In this document: positions 23,940 to 35,730 of the stretch, in pieces | How the letters are laid out: each line of letters begins with the position of its first letter | Numbering within the stretch: the first letter of the stretch is position 1 | Assembly (NCBI GenBank): GCA_002812745.2 | Contig: NCSJ02000032.1 | Span: 152,030 to 216,029, forward strand | Direction: 5' to 3' | Source of the DNA: Scytalidium lignicola | Taxonomy: Eukaryota > Ascomycota > Leotiomycetes | Length of the DNA: 64,000 nt | The notes under the pieces: generated by a model | What the model was told of the DNA's origin: nothing | Seen by the model: the letters and a program-made list of their open reading frames with translations, nothing else | Database searches by the model: none | Position numbers and translations under genes: made by a program

Positions 23940-26658
23940 ATGGATTCACCAACGCGGTCCGAGTATTCCAATTTCGAGTAGGTGTTCGATTGCTTGGCGT
24001 GTACACAACCCTGTGGACTCGAGCTAACCTATAGTCACCAGCGTCGACTACGTGATTAATTTCCAATTTGGATTGAAAGGTATGCCTTAGCTACAGCTAG
24101 CACTCCTGGTATAATTTCCTGACCTGACTCATGTGAGGTAGAATCAGAGCAAGCAGAAGCTGAAGCACAATTCACGACACTCATCCAAGCACTTAGCAAT
24201 GTCGGCCTGAATACCGAAGTTCGCAATGGAGACAAGGGTTCCCTCCTTATATTTGTCAGAGTAGCCTCAGAGAGCCATATTAGAGCCGAGGTCTACCGAT
24301 CGCGAGTTCAGGATTGGCTGTACGGCGTTCGAACCCGCGCTCCGGAGAAACAGCTTCAGAAGGCCCTTAGTGACGAGCCCATTACCCCGGCTGAGAAGCT
24401 CCGTCTGGTATACCTATTGATCACCAAGGCCGAAAACGAAGGTGGAGCTGGAATCACACCAAATTATGGAGGATGGAAGAATGTCAAGTCCATTTTCCCT
24501 CTCCATGACAGTAAATTCAACAGTACCTGGGTCAAAGGGCTGAGCACCAAATACCTGCTGGAAGAAGAGGACTTGACCCAGATCAAAGATAGGTTCGGCG
24601 AGAAAGTTGCCTTCTACTTCTCTTTCTTGCAAAATTACTTTATATTTCTCTCGTTTCCTGCAATCTTTGGCTTCAGCACCTGGGTTCTCTTCGGTTACTA
24701 CTCCTCCATCTACGCTGTTGTCAATGCATTGTGGACCGTCATCTTCATTGAATACTGGAAGAAGAAAGAAGTAGATCTGGCAGTTCAATGGGGAGTTCAT
24801 GGTGTATCACGCATTCAACACAAACGCCCGGGCTTCAAGTATGAGGCAGTAATAACGGATAAGGTTACGGGTGAAAAGGTCAAGTTCTATTCACCATTCA
24901 AGAGGCTACAACGACAACTTCTCCAGGTTCCTTTTGCTATTTGTGCGGCAATGGTACTGGGTAGCCTGATAGCCGTATGCTTTGCTATCGAGATCTTCAT
25001 ATCAGAGATCTATACGGGTCCATTTAAGACCTACCTTGTGAGTGAATACTGGCATCATGTCATGAGCGAGCTAATATGTCCAGGTGCTCTTACCGACCGT
25101 CATTCTTAGTATCGGAATGCCCACATTATCGGCGATCCTGACAGGTTTTGCATCAAGACTAACTGACCTTGAAAACTATGAAACTACTGATGGTAACGTT
25201 GAATAATGTCAATCTTTTTATTTGGAAAAATCTCCCTAACCCTACACAGCGGAGGAGACAGCGATGATCCAGAAGATCTTTGTCCTTAACTTCATCACCT
25301 CTTATCTCCCAATTTTCCTAACAGCGTTTGTCTATGTGCCTTTCGCTCAGATCCTTGTTCCTCATCTAGACGTCTTCAACCTGGCAGTGAAGCCCTTTGC
25401 AGAAAATGAGAAGCAGATGACAGTTCCCCAAACAGGATTCAAAATTGACCCGAACAGACTAAGGAAGCAGGTCATTTACTTTACCGTAACGGCCCAGATT
25501 GTCAACTTCCTACTAGAAGTCATTGTACCATACGCCAAGCGTGTGGTTTTCCGCAAGTATAAGGAAGTTAAGGAGGAGCGCGCTGCTAAGAATGGCGGGG
25601 ATCAGCAGGTTGCCATTGTTGATTTACCAGAAGAAAAGGAATTCTTATCTAGAGTTAGGGCACAGGCGGAATTAGGTGAATATGATGTTGCTGCCGATTT
25701 AAGGGAGATGGTAGTACAATTTGGTAAGTTCTTGACTTTTACAGCGCTAATTTTCATTGTATATACTAATTCCTCACTAGGATATCTCTCCCTCTTCTCC
25801 GCGGTCTGGCCTCTAGCTGGCCTTTCCTTCCTTATCAACAACTGGATCGAGCTGCGTGGTGATGCCCTGAAAATAGCTGTGGAAACTCAACGTCCTGTTC
25901 CCTGGCGAGCCGATTCTATTGGACCATGGATACATGCCCTTGGGTTCCTTGCCTGGATGGGTAGCATAACCACCTCGGCTCTGGTGTTCCTATTCGGCGA
26001 TGGTGGAATTGGGCCAAATGGCTCACCCAGCAATATTACTGCTTGGAGCCTCCTTCTAGCGATTTTGTTCTCGGAACATCTGTACTTTGCCGTGCAACTT
26101 GTTGTCAGGGCGGCACTTAGTAAAATTGATAGCCCTGGATTACAGCAGGAGAGGGGAGAGAAGTTTTTGGTTAGAAAGTATGATTTACTGCCCATGCTAT
26201 CCTTCTGCACGAATTTTCTTTTGTTTTTTTTAATATTTTATTTTTATTTTGGAAAGAGAGGATCTAACAAAGATAATTTAGACAATTCCTCGAAGAAAGC
26301 CTTGGCCAAGAAGCAGCTGAAAAGGCCATCGAAGGCAATACCAAACTCNACTGCTGAGAAAATTACCAGATCGATTCTTGAGGAAGACGCAAGGCAGTCT
26401 ACCCTGGATGGCCATGGGTCGCCTGAAGAACGGTAAACACCCTTTCCCTCATAATAATGCTAGATTGACTGTGGCTGATGATTGAATGTAGCTTCTGGAA
26501 CCGTCAACGAGGAGCTGCTGAGACTATTACTGTTGGGAGGGGTTTTATAGCTAAGGTATGTTTGCTATCGTTTTCTCTCTTAAGGAGGGGTATTATTGAA
26601 TGGTTTAGCTAACTCTAGACAGGCCAATGCTTTGAGTGAGCCGAAGAAACAAAAGTGA
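23940..26658 (+). CDS. TMEM16/anoctamin-family protein (Ist2/Aqy1-like; fungal scramblase type)
   Basis: Nine exons: 23940-23977, 24042-24079, 24142-25037, 25084-25192, 25250-25723, 25781-26177, 26282-26432, 26492-26555, 26623-26658. Dropping the single N at 26349 gives 2202 nt, 733 residues, close to the ~735 residues of the structurally known nhTMEM16 and afTMEM16. An N-terminal cytosolic ferredoxin-like domain (DYVINFQF... TEVRNGD) is followed by the multi-pass anoctamin core (FFxFLQNYFIFLSFPAIFGF, LTGFASRLTDLENYETTDAE) and the acidic helices INNWIELRGDALK and FSEHLYFAVQ, expected to carry Ca2+ ligands. Family role: Ca2+-activated phospholipid scrambling or ER-plasma-membrane tethering. 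Intron 6 is itself partly open, so an unspliced reading mimics a spurious membrane segment; the spliced frame yields QFLEESLGQEAAEKAIEG. Confidence 0.93.
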
Positions 26659-27298
26659 GATACGGTTAAGTTTTTTTAAGTGTTGTGTAGCAGCGGAGTG
26701 TGACTGGAGTATTGAATGGCCCACGGTGCTAGCTGCGCAGTTGTCTGTTCACGGGAGGTTTCATTTTATAAAGGTTAATAAAATAGTCTTTAGATTGACT
26801 GACCTGTTGACTTCCTTTCAACACGAATTGAAACCCACAATATGTTAAAGATATACGTCAATTTTGTGAACTGTCATCATTTCAATACGTGATTTTTTGT
26901 ATTGAATATCTAATTCACGCTAGATATTGTATGTATGTATATGTATATATATACCACCCCCTTTCTCGGAAGGTGGAAAACCATTTACAGAATTTATATA
27001 CAAATGAGTAATCGTTCCTTTGTCCGCCGTACTCCGGGATATCTCTTTAAAAAACCAGATTTGAGTCCACCAAAAAAAAAGAGGAAAACGATAAGTTATA
27101 ACCTCCCAAAAGCCGTAATATCTGCATGCCTGCTCGTTCAAATCCTAGAATTAGACGATAAAAAAAAGAGGAGCCCCAAGTATTCCCAAACCTATATCCA
27201 TCCGTACCCGCGTAATAATCATTGCAGAATCTTTCTTTATATATAACCCATAAGTCCGCGCTCCGAAAATTAAAAAAAACAAGGATTTTTCCTAATCT
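26659..27298. other. Convergent 3' flanks
   Basis: About 0.6 kb between the TMEM16 gene (+) and the phosphate transporter (-). AT-rich with a TATG/TATA run at 26929-26952 and a few A/T homopolymers. No gene seen. Confidence 0.6.
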
Positions 27299-29622
27299 CT
27301 ATTTCAACAAACTGCCCACATCTTGTAACTTGATGCTCTGAACCCTGCCGGGCTGGCCGTTTCTTCCAGGATTCCTCTGCACGGCCCAGCCAGCTCCCCA
27401 TCCAGGTAAGGTGCCGCCACCAAAATAGAAGTCATCAGGATTACTGGTGACGGAGACGCTGTATCCACCGGCGGATTCACTCGTGTCTGATCCTCCACGA
27501 CCGTGCTTTCCGCTCTTTCTGGGGTTACTGTCTTTGGGTAAGAGTTCTGGCGAGGTCATGATGCCGACTCGCTCCCGGCGTCCAAAACCCATGGCTTTCA
27601 ACATGGGACTAGAACGTGGACTCCCGTTCCCGGTCCACATAAACCCGGCTGGTCTCCCGCCGCCGAAGGGGTTTAATTTTGCAAACCACCTTCTCTTACT
27701 GCCGGGCATGGTAACCGAATTGTTTCGACTTGCTCCCTCGTCGAGAGGTGTCCGGCCTTCTCCCGCGAGTTCCTCCAGGGTCCTGCCACTGGTTTCGGGG
27801 ACGAGGAGAGAGACTAACGTCCCGCTGAGCATGAAGAGCGCAAAGATCTGCATGAGATGATTCAGCCAGGGGCTGCAATCGGACCCACTACAGTTCTTGA
27901 CGCTCCCCTTGGCCAGCAACGGCGGCGCGATGACTTGTGCTATAATGGCGCCAATCTTGCCGGCTCCAGCACTTAGACCATGACCCGTACTCCTATAACG
28001 TGTCGGAAAGCACTCTCCGGGAATAATGAAGGTGGTAGTATTGGGGCCAAAATTAAAGAAGAACTGTGCTAGCACATATAATGCTAATAATGCCCCCTCT
28101 GAAAGGTGGCTGTATGCGAAGCCAATGATGCAGAAGAGGATGGTCAGGATAAAGAAACCAAAAACTTGAATTGGCTTTCGGCCTACCGTGTCAATAGTAG
28201 CGACCGAGACCCAGTATCCAGGGATGGCTCCTGCGCACGAGAGAACCAAGTTCCCAATAGCAGCACGCAAGAGCGTCTCGTAGATAGTCTTGCCAGTAGA
28301 GTAGCCTATGGCGTCCAAGACGGTGGAGTTGTTAAGTTGAAGACCGTAGTAGGCCAGATCGAGGAAGAACCAACTCGAGGTGGTCCCGATCAAGACCTTT
28401 GCATTCTGCCACTGCCGAAAGTAGGTGATGCAGTCGGGCCAACTGGCAGTGGGGACGGACAATCTATTTCCGATGGTTGCTTTGGTCCGGTGTTGGGTGA
28501 TGGGATCGATGGTAGCCTTAGCCTCGTTGTTCATATAGGCTTTGATATCCGCATCTGCCTTCTCGATATCATGTGCGACATCGAAGGTGTACCGAGGTGT
28601 CTCGGGGATGGTGATGCGGTAGTAGAGCGCGAAACATGCGGGTAGAGCACCGAAGCCTACAATGATGCGCCAGGCCCGGTCACCAGCAACCTGGCATGCA
28701 GCGTCACAAGAGGACCAGTCAGAAGTGGTGTTGATGAAGGAGGAACGGAAAGCATAAGTTGCTACGAGCGCAACGAGGGCGGCGGCGAATTGACCTGCCC
28801 CCTGCATGGAAAAGACAGCAGCCATCATGGCGCCACGCCATCGAGTAGGTGCGAACCTAGTAGAGAGAAGAGAAATGTTAATTTTTGAGTTTTTTGGGTT
28901 TGTTTTGGTTTTTGAGTATGAGAAATTTAGGGAGCTGGGGAGAGACTTTCTCGGTTGGTGTTAAGAAGTCCTTAAGCACCGCCCCTTGTTGTTTTTCGGA
29001 TTGAAACAGAACGAAACCAAACCAAACAGTAGAATTAAAAAAGAAAGGTAATAACTAACTCAGAAGTAATTACTGCGCTCAAAGGGTAATCTCCTCCTAT
29101 GCCTATGCCCATGATAATTCTCCAAAAGATCAACAAGCCCGTGATGGTAATGGAAGGGCTTGGAGCCGCTAAACTCTGGGCAAGCGTTGCAAACACAATG
29201 ATGGCCAGCTCCACGCCGTACATCTTTCTCCTGCCAATGATATCGCTGAGCCAGCCAAATCCGACCTGGCCGATGACGGCACCACCACTGGTGGCAGCCT
29301 TGATGGCGGTATTTGCACTGGTGGACATGACTCCCAGGTTTTTGGAGTCCTGCCAGAAGACCATGCCCAACATGCTGGTGATCAGATTGATGGCGAAGAT
29401 ATCGTAAGAATCGGTGAAGAAGCCGATGCCAGCGACGACGACGGCTCGAACATGGTACCAGCCAAAGGGCACCTTATCGATTTCCGAGAGGGCCAGTCGT
29501 CGGCGGAGGTTAGGGTCGGTGATGTGTGAGTAGTCGTTGTGGAAGTTGTGGAAGGCAGCGTTGCCGCCGTATGTGCGGATGTTGGCTGGTATGGCCGGGG
29601 AGGGGAGGTAGGGCTCGTCCAT
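27299..29622 (-). CDS. High-affinity inorganic phosphate:H+ symporter (PHO84/PHO-5 type, MFS)
   Basis: Exons 29060-29622 and 27299-28856 (706 aa), intron 203 bp (GTTAGT...ACTAG). The PHS-family signature GGDYPLSAVITSEFAPTR spans the splice, with the preceding GFFTDSYDIF and GWLSDIIGRRKMYG (MFS loop 2-3) motifs and later GPNTTTFIIPGECFPTRYR and VPETSGRTLEEL. It should import phosphate at the plasma membrane with protons under phosphate limitation. The MFS core ends near residue 570; about 130 further residues, rich in Gly, Ser, Arg and Pro, form a long cytosolic tail that the yeast and Neurospora proteins lack as I know them. The gene sits alone; upstream lies a 3.5-kb region with CACGTG elements (see regulatory entries). 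Confidence 0.94.
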
Positions 29623-29633
29623 GGCTGCAAGAG

Positions 29634-29690
29634 GTGGTGATGGTGATGGTGACGGTGATGAAGATGAAGATGGTGATGGTGGGGGTTAAA
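29634..29690. repeat. GGTGAT/GATGAA simple repeat in the 5' leader of the phosphate transporter
   Basis: Tandem GTGATG units shifting to GATGAAGATGAAGATG, starting about 12 bp upstream of the transporter start codon (29622). Probably in the 5' UTR. Confidence 0.85.
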
Positions 29691-29796
29691 ACCCGAGTAA
29701 ACAGTGGGTTGTAGCCAGAGACCGGAAGAGAAAATTGGATAAGAATACTAGATGGAAAGGAAGGAGATTTCTAGCTCGAGTGATACCACACACAAA

Positions 29797-29825
29797 CTCT
29801 CTCTCTCTCTCTCTCACACACACAC
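29797..29825. repeat. (CT)n(CA)n microsatellite
   Basis: About ten CT units followed by five or six CA units, 175-200 bp upstream of the phosphate-transporter start. Confidence 0.9.
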
Positions 29826-30640
29826 TTTTTTGCTCGGAAGGAATTGAGGCGACAAGCGAAAGCTGACGAGAGCTGACTTTTGGGGTAGTGAGTGATGGAA
29901 TGACGGAAGACAAATCCTGCAATGCTGCTTTTTTTGGGCATCCACGGAGCGTCACCAGGGTCAAGGCATCTCTCTAAATCTCTCACACTCCTCTTTCTCT
30001 CTTTCTCACTCAGTGGTGGTGGTGGTTTCTTTGACGGGGTCGGATTGAAGAGGGTTGTAGCGTGCGGGAAACGAGCTGAGTCAAAACTGGTGACCAGGAC
30101 GAGCAGAGGCAAGTGAAAAGTTTCAGTCAAGCTCAACAAAAATATCGAAATATTCGTTCTGGTACGGAGGTAGGTGTAGAAGTTAAAGTAAAGATAAGAG
30201 ACGTTGCTGTAGTAGTAGTTGTTGTTGTCTTGGGATTACGAACTCAAGGAATACTCCGGGCCTGGGAGCTTGACCTGTGTTCTAGACAAAAATGGAGGAA
30301 TGAGGGTCGGCTACGTTGCTCGAGATATATTTTCTGCAGACAAGCAACGACACGGGCCGGAGAGCAGTGCCGAAACGGAGGGCTGGGAGAGAGGAGATGG
30401 AGGAAGGGGGAAAAGAAGAGAGGACGCAGGAGGCTCGAAGCTCGAACGACTATTTGCTCCAGTTCGAGTTGAGTCGAGTCAAGTCCAGTCAGTGGTTGCC
30501 GCCGCCGCCGGAAGAGCGCACCACGACAAGACAGCAGAGCAACAGCAGCAAGAGGTTGGAGGGTTGGAGGGGGCTTTTTTTCCACGGGGCGAACTCATCC
30601 AACGACTACGGTACCAAAGCGCACCACGGACATCCAACGA

Positions 30641-30664
30641 ATCAACGAATCAACGAATCAACGG
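30641..30664. repeat. Tandem repeat, three AATCAACG units
   Basis: Three perfect 8-bp units in non-coding sequence. Confidence 0.85.
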
Positions 30665-31713
30665 AGGCACGACCACTCGCGCTCTGTTCGTAATCCCATC
30701 GAACACCATCACCACCTGTGCTCTTCCGGCTCCTCTACTGGCTCCCTTCTGGGGGAAGAACCCGATCGTGGGGCCTTTGACCTGGCGCACCACCCACCAC
30801 CGCTATTACCACCACACTGGGCTGACCGGCACGACTTGGGTTGGAAGGGAAAAATAAGAAATAAATGGGCGGTCCAGGCAGGGTCCCCTTCGATGCAGCG
30901 GTGGAGATCCGCGCCGGGAGAGAAAATGGGAAAAAAGCCTCTTGTTTTGGGGGTCTTGCGCCGCCACGGCCAAGCAATTGCGCGCGATGTTCCTGTCGCA
31001 TTGGAGGGGTCCTGCATATGTATGCAAAGACCGACTTGAAGAGGCATGGTTTTACTACGGTACTGTATAATACTTGTACAGTCCTGCATTGCATTGCACT
31101 GGAAGATGTTGAAAGTACAATTTTATTAGTTGTTCCTGGATAGTTCATACTGCACAATACTGTACGGCGCAAGCAGAGAGAGACAGAACTCGGTGATTGG
31201 CACGAAACTGGCTCGACTTGGGACCACCATCATCACCATTCATCATTATTCATCATCAAATCCCATCCCATCCGCCCCCACTACGAAACACTGTGGCGGG
31301 TCACCAGTTTGCCACGAGCCAGTCAACCAGCAAACCAGTTGCAATTAGGATGATTGCTCCGAGAATCCAAAACCGTGACACAAAGCAAAACCCGAAGAAA
31401 AAATTGGCCGAGCCGCGGTGGGGTTTTGAGGCTGATTAGGAATAATAATGGAGAGATGGAGAGTCGAGTCGACATACACAAGAAGATACATACATACCCA
31501 ATTAACTTTATTACTGGCCCGTTTATAACTTAATCAAGTTAGTCGTTCCTGCCTCCTGGGAGCACACGCGGGAATAGAAATACGGTACAGTACAGTAACA
31601 GCAGAAAACCCTTGCCCTCAATTCTTCGGCTTGGCTTTTGCTGCCACCACCACGGGCCACTCCCTGGCTGCTCACACTTTGCAAATCCTCCCTCTGGCTC
31701 GGGTCGTCCTCAG

Positions 31714-31719
31714 CACGTG
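31714..31719. promoter_or_regulatory. CACGTG element
   Basis: Palindromic E-box hexamer 2.1 kb upstream of the phosphate-transporter start. The bHLH regulators Pho4 and NUC-1 bind CACGTG in yeast and Neurospora. Function here is an inference from the neighbouring transporter and is weakened by the distance. Confidence 0.35.
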
Positions 31720-32648
31720 GAGTCTTCGAAGAGGATGGGGGTGGATTGGGGGGCGCGAGTTAGCAATGTTGGGAACCCTCCCCAGAAAGCCAAGGCTGCA
31801 CTTGCGCAGGGCTACAATCGATATCACGGGCGGGAGAGCGATGTCACAGTGCTTGTGTGTATTTTGTGTGTGTGTGTTACAGTGATTATTCCCGTACTTT
31901 ATGTGTGCTCTGTTCAACGAGGGGTCCGGAGTACATGGCTGCCGCAGCTTTGCTCGAGCATTCTTTGGAATGCCACCGCATGTTCCATTTGGTAGGTTGG
32001 CATGGTTGGCAGGTACTATCGCGACCTGTACCGTGCAGCACATGTAACAAATGTAACATGAGTGCGTGCGTACGTGCGATGTGGATATCGTAGTGTGTAC
32101 TTCTTCGGTTCTGGACTCTCTCTGGTTGTTGCTTTTCTGGGCCCGTCGGATAATTAATCGAAAGTCAATCGCCCATGTGGAGTATTCCGTGATGGGACCT
32201 CGTACTACCATATTACTATCTGTTGTTCAATACTTCCGTACAGTAATAATACGGTAGAGACGAAGCAGTACGGAATTCTGCATCAGTGTACTTACAGAAT
32301 ATCTCTCTCTCTGCTTCTATATTTTGCCTCTCGATCCTGCTTACTTTTGCTTCTTCCATTAATGCTTCCACGGCTTCTCTGCTTCTTCTACAGCTTCTGC
32401 TGCCTCCGTATGCACACCTCATCCCTCCGCCCGTCTCTCATCCCACTGGTTCACCACGCTCGAAAAATAGCAAGAGCAACAGAAAAAAGCAATATTGCCG
32501 CACCCGACCCGAGATCGTGTCATCAATAATTCATTCCACCGCATAATCGAACGCCTGTCAAAACAAAAATGTACGTTTCTTCTATGCATCGCCGGTGCCC
32601 CTTGTAGAAATGTCGTTGACGTCGTCCAGTCGCAGCGCCCCGTGGACA

Positions 32649-32654
32649 CACGTG
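32649..32654. promoter_or_regulatory. CACGTG element
   Basis: Second CACGTG hexamer, about 430 bp upstream of the ABC1-kinase start and 3 kb from the transporter. Confidence 0.3.
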
Positions 32655-32831
32655 TGGTACCACGCTGCGGCTACTGGTGCGCCACTCGTACGGGGAATTT
32701 CTTGTGTGGCGCTCATTGGCTGTGCGTCCAAGCTCCCGGCTTAGCTTTTTCGGCTCGGCTGCTTCGGCTTGCCTTGCTGCCTTCCTGCCTTAGTCAGGCT
32801 TTCGTTAATGGTCAATGCTCCTATATTTTAT

Positions 32832-32837
32832 CACGTG
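32832..32837. promoter_or_regulatory. TCACGTGA element
   Basis: Extended palindrome TCACGTGA, about 245 bp upstream of the ABC1-kinase start. TCACGTGA-type sites are bound by bHLH factors such as Cbf1; assignment here is by motif only. Confidence 0.4.
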
Positions 32838-33080
32838 ATAATTCTCTACCTAGATGATGAACCCCAAGCATGTGACATGATGATGATGAAGAGGACGATG
32901 ATGATGTAATTGCGGCAAAACATTGCTCCGGCCCGGCCAATTTCTTGTGCCGCACTAGACCGAATCTAGCCATGGATATCTTCTTTTCCACCACACTTGG
33001 TCTCTCCGTCGCGTGCCTCGTTCTCTATCATTATCTAGGGCTTCACGCCCAGCAGTCAACCTCCATCTCCCCTGACAGAT

Positions 33081-35333
33081 ATGTCTCTGCGCGCCGCAGG
33101 GCTATCTGCTCGCTGCCGACGAACGCATGTCCCACTCGCAGCTCCATCCGCATCTTTATCTCTGTTTCACCTTCGTTCCTCAGCCGAGACATTGATAAGC
33201 AAGCTAGGAAATTCAAGGTCCTTCCAATCCCGCTCCTTAAATTCTTTCCCTCGAACGTCAACGGTGCCGCGATCCTTCTCTGGTCCTTTTCGAAATGCTC
33301 GCTCGGCCCATACATCACAATTCCAGCCACTCAGGCCGCCGTCGCCAGAATCTTTAGGTAGGGCCGCACCGGCAAGACAATACCATGGTCTTCGACGATG
33401 GGGGAGAAGGATCTTCTACTTCTCCACGGTTGTGGGGATCTTCTACCTGATGGACACACAGCTCTATGCATCCTCAATACTACGATCTCTCCGGACTTTT
33501 GGAACGGGCTTTATCGTTGCTGTGGACTACAAGCTGAATTTCCGACCCAATCCATGGCTGGGTGGTGATATTACCGATCTTCATAGACGGAACGCCGAGA
33601 GGTTGTCAGAACTGCTGCGGCACAATGGAGGTCTATATTTGAAGGTATGTTGGCATTTGAATTTTGTGCGCCGGTCTGAGACTCGGGGACTAATCGACTC
33701 CTTATCTTTCCTTAGATCGGCCAAGCCATAGCTATGCAGAGCGCTATTCTCCCTCCCGAGTTCCAGAAAATGTTCGCGCGCATGTTTGACGATGCGCCTC
33801 AAAATGACTGGAAGGATGTAGTGAAGGTCATCCGAGAAGATTTCGGAGGCAGGACTCCCGAGGAAGTCTTTGGCGTCAGCTTCACGAACGAGCCGGGTAA
33901 GGGTGTTATCGAGACGAAGGCTAGAGCCTCGGCCTCTGTTGCGCAGGTTCACTGGGCGAGACTGGCAGATGGCAGAGAGATTGCTATCAAGGTGCAGAAG
34001 AGAGAGATTGCTCATCAGGTGGGATGGGATCTTTGGGCTTTCAAGTATTGCTTCCCTCCTTTCTTAACTCAAAAAAATGAAACAAAAAAAAANGCCCCCT
34101 ATCTAACCCTTACTAACGTCTTTCAGAGTTGTCACAAGAATCTACAGTTACTGGTTTGATTTGCCGCTATCTACCCTAGTGCCTTACATCAGCGAACGAC
34201 TGAACCTTGAAACAGACTTCATAAATGAAGCCAACAACTCCGAGAAGATGGCGGAATTAGTCGCCAACGAGCCTCGTCTCCGAGGCCGTGTCTACATCCC
34301 CAAAGTTTACCGTGACTTCTCCACTAAACGCGTCATGACAACGGAGTGGATAGAAGGTGTCCGTCTCTGGGATAAGGAGAATCTAACCGCACCCTGGTAT
34401 GGCGGTTGGGGGAAGGGTTCGCCAGGAGCAGGAGGCACCCCATTGCCCGCCGCAACATCTCTCCCACCGCCAAGTGCACAAGCAGCAGGCCTTCTGAAAC
34501 CAGATCGCACGGAATGGAAAGGTCGGTATGGGAAAGGTGGACTTGGACTCAACTTGAAACCCATCATGACAACTATGGTCGATCTGTTCTCCGCACAAAT
34601 GTTTCTCTGGGGTCTAGTTCACTGCGACCCCCATCCAGGAAACATCTTCATCCGCCGCTTACCAAACGGTCAGTCAGAGCTCGTTCTCATCGATCATGGC
34701 TTGTATGTCTCCATGACGCCAACGCTCCGTCGACAATACTGCCAGTTCTGGAAGGCGATCATGACCTTCGACAATACTACCTTGAACGAAATAACCGCCG
34801 CATGGGGCGTCAAAGCCCCAGATCTCTTCGCATCTGCAACGTTGATGCGGCCTTATGAAGGAGGGGACGAGACCACCAAGGCAATGATCACAGATGAGTT
34901 AAAGGGGAAAACGCCAGCCGAGCGACATTTCGAGGTCCAAGAACGGATGAGGCAGGGCATTAGAGATATTCTCGCCGAAGAAGAGAACTTTCCCCGCGAA
35001 CTCCTCTTCATTGGCCGAAATATGCGGATCGTGCAGGGAAATAACCAATTCCTAGGATCGCCTGTCAACCGGATTAAACTAACTGGGTCATGGGCATCGA
35101 GATCCCTCTTTGATGATAGGGATCTCGGTTTCGGCCAGAGGTTAGTGAATGGATGGAGGCATCTATTGTTCCGAGTCGTCTTGTTCAGCAGTGATATCAT
35201 CTTTTGGACAAGTAAAATACGGCAGTGGTTTGGGATTGGTGGCGGAATGGAAGATGATATTGAGAAGCAGATGCAGTATATTGCCAAGGATCAATTTGGC
35301 GTGGAGTTGAACCACAGCGTCTTTGAGGGATAA
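33081..35333 (+). CDS. ABC1/ADCK/UbiB-family atypical kinase, mitochondrial
   Basis: Exons 33081-33644, 33716-34044 and 34127-35333 (699 aa), with frames joining K|IGQ and AA|A. Intron 2 contains an A9 run and an N at 34093. Residues 1-110 are rich in Arg and Ser and poor in acidic residues, a typical mitochondrial presequence, followed by a hydrophobic segment (IFYFSTVVGIFYLMDT). UbiB hallmarks are in order: KxGQ (K188-I-G-Q), the Ala-rich nucleotide loop ASASVAQVH, the AIKVQ lysine, the ExD-type ETDFINEAN, the catalytic HCDPHPGN (about 463-470) and LIDHGL as the DFG equivalent. A Gly/Pro/Ala-rich insertion lies between the lobes near 395-430. The best match by layout is the ADCK1/Mcp2 (Cqd2) branch, which affects mitochondrial lipid and coenzyme Q homeostasis; that branch assignment is tentative. 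Confidence 0.92.
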
Positions 35334-35730
35334 AAATGAGACGGTTTAGATGTATTAATGGGTATCATATATATATATCTCGGGCTTTTGTACAGATACA
35401 TAGCGATGGGGTTCTTGTATAAAATAGTTCTCGGCTCAGCATTTCTCATTGCCTTGGTGGTAGATTTGGGAGCAATAAATGTAGCGGCATTAATTATATG
35501 GCGCTTTAAAGCACCCTGGGGGTGCGGATCTGTTAGAAATAGAAGAAAATCTACTCATTCATAACAATATGCCATTCAAAACATATCATCTAGGCCGTAA
35601 AGCTTTTGACTATATAATCGTCAACCAATAACGCCAGATCTCCCTAAGACCCTAAATAGCATACTCAAACAGAGTGTCTTCATATTCTTCGTCCTTATCC
35701 CTCCTTTCTTTTTTGATGCCGACAAACTTC
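35334..35730. other. Convergent 3' flanks
   Basis: About 0.4 kb between the ABC1-kinase gene (+) and bystin (-). A TATATATATATA run lies at 35369-35378. No gene recognised. Confidence 0.6.

Larger units (their letters stand above)
29623..33080. other. 3.5-kb divergent intergenic region
   Basis: Between the phosphate transporter (-) and the ABC1-kinase gene (+). It holds several microsatellites (GGTGAT-type at 29634-29690, CT/CA at 29797-29825, AATCAACG tandem at 30641-30664, TG-rich at 31855-31880) and three CACGTG hexamers. Open frames up to 212 codons (30219-30857) occur on several overlapping frames with low-complexity or Pro/Ser/Arg-biased translations and are judged random. I see no gene here. 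Confidence 0.55.

Noticed and set aside
23345..23981. Overlapping 180-codon frames upstream of the TMEM16 gene
   Set aside because: They read through the divergent promoter in two frames, and one ends inside TMEM16 exon 1; no protein features.
26178..26281. Extra membrane helix and Lys-rich tail in the TMEM16 protein
   Set aside because: This is intron sequence (GTATGA donor, TCTAAC branch, TTTAG acceptor); splicing restores a family-like frame.
30219..30857. 212-codon open frame in the phosphate-transporter/ABC1 spacer
   Set aside because: Low-complexity, overlaps several equally long frames on both strands, no family resemblance or start context.
31672..32211. 179-codon minus-strand frame
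   Set aside because: His/Arg/Cys-rich translation of simple-sequence DNA; no conserved features.
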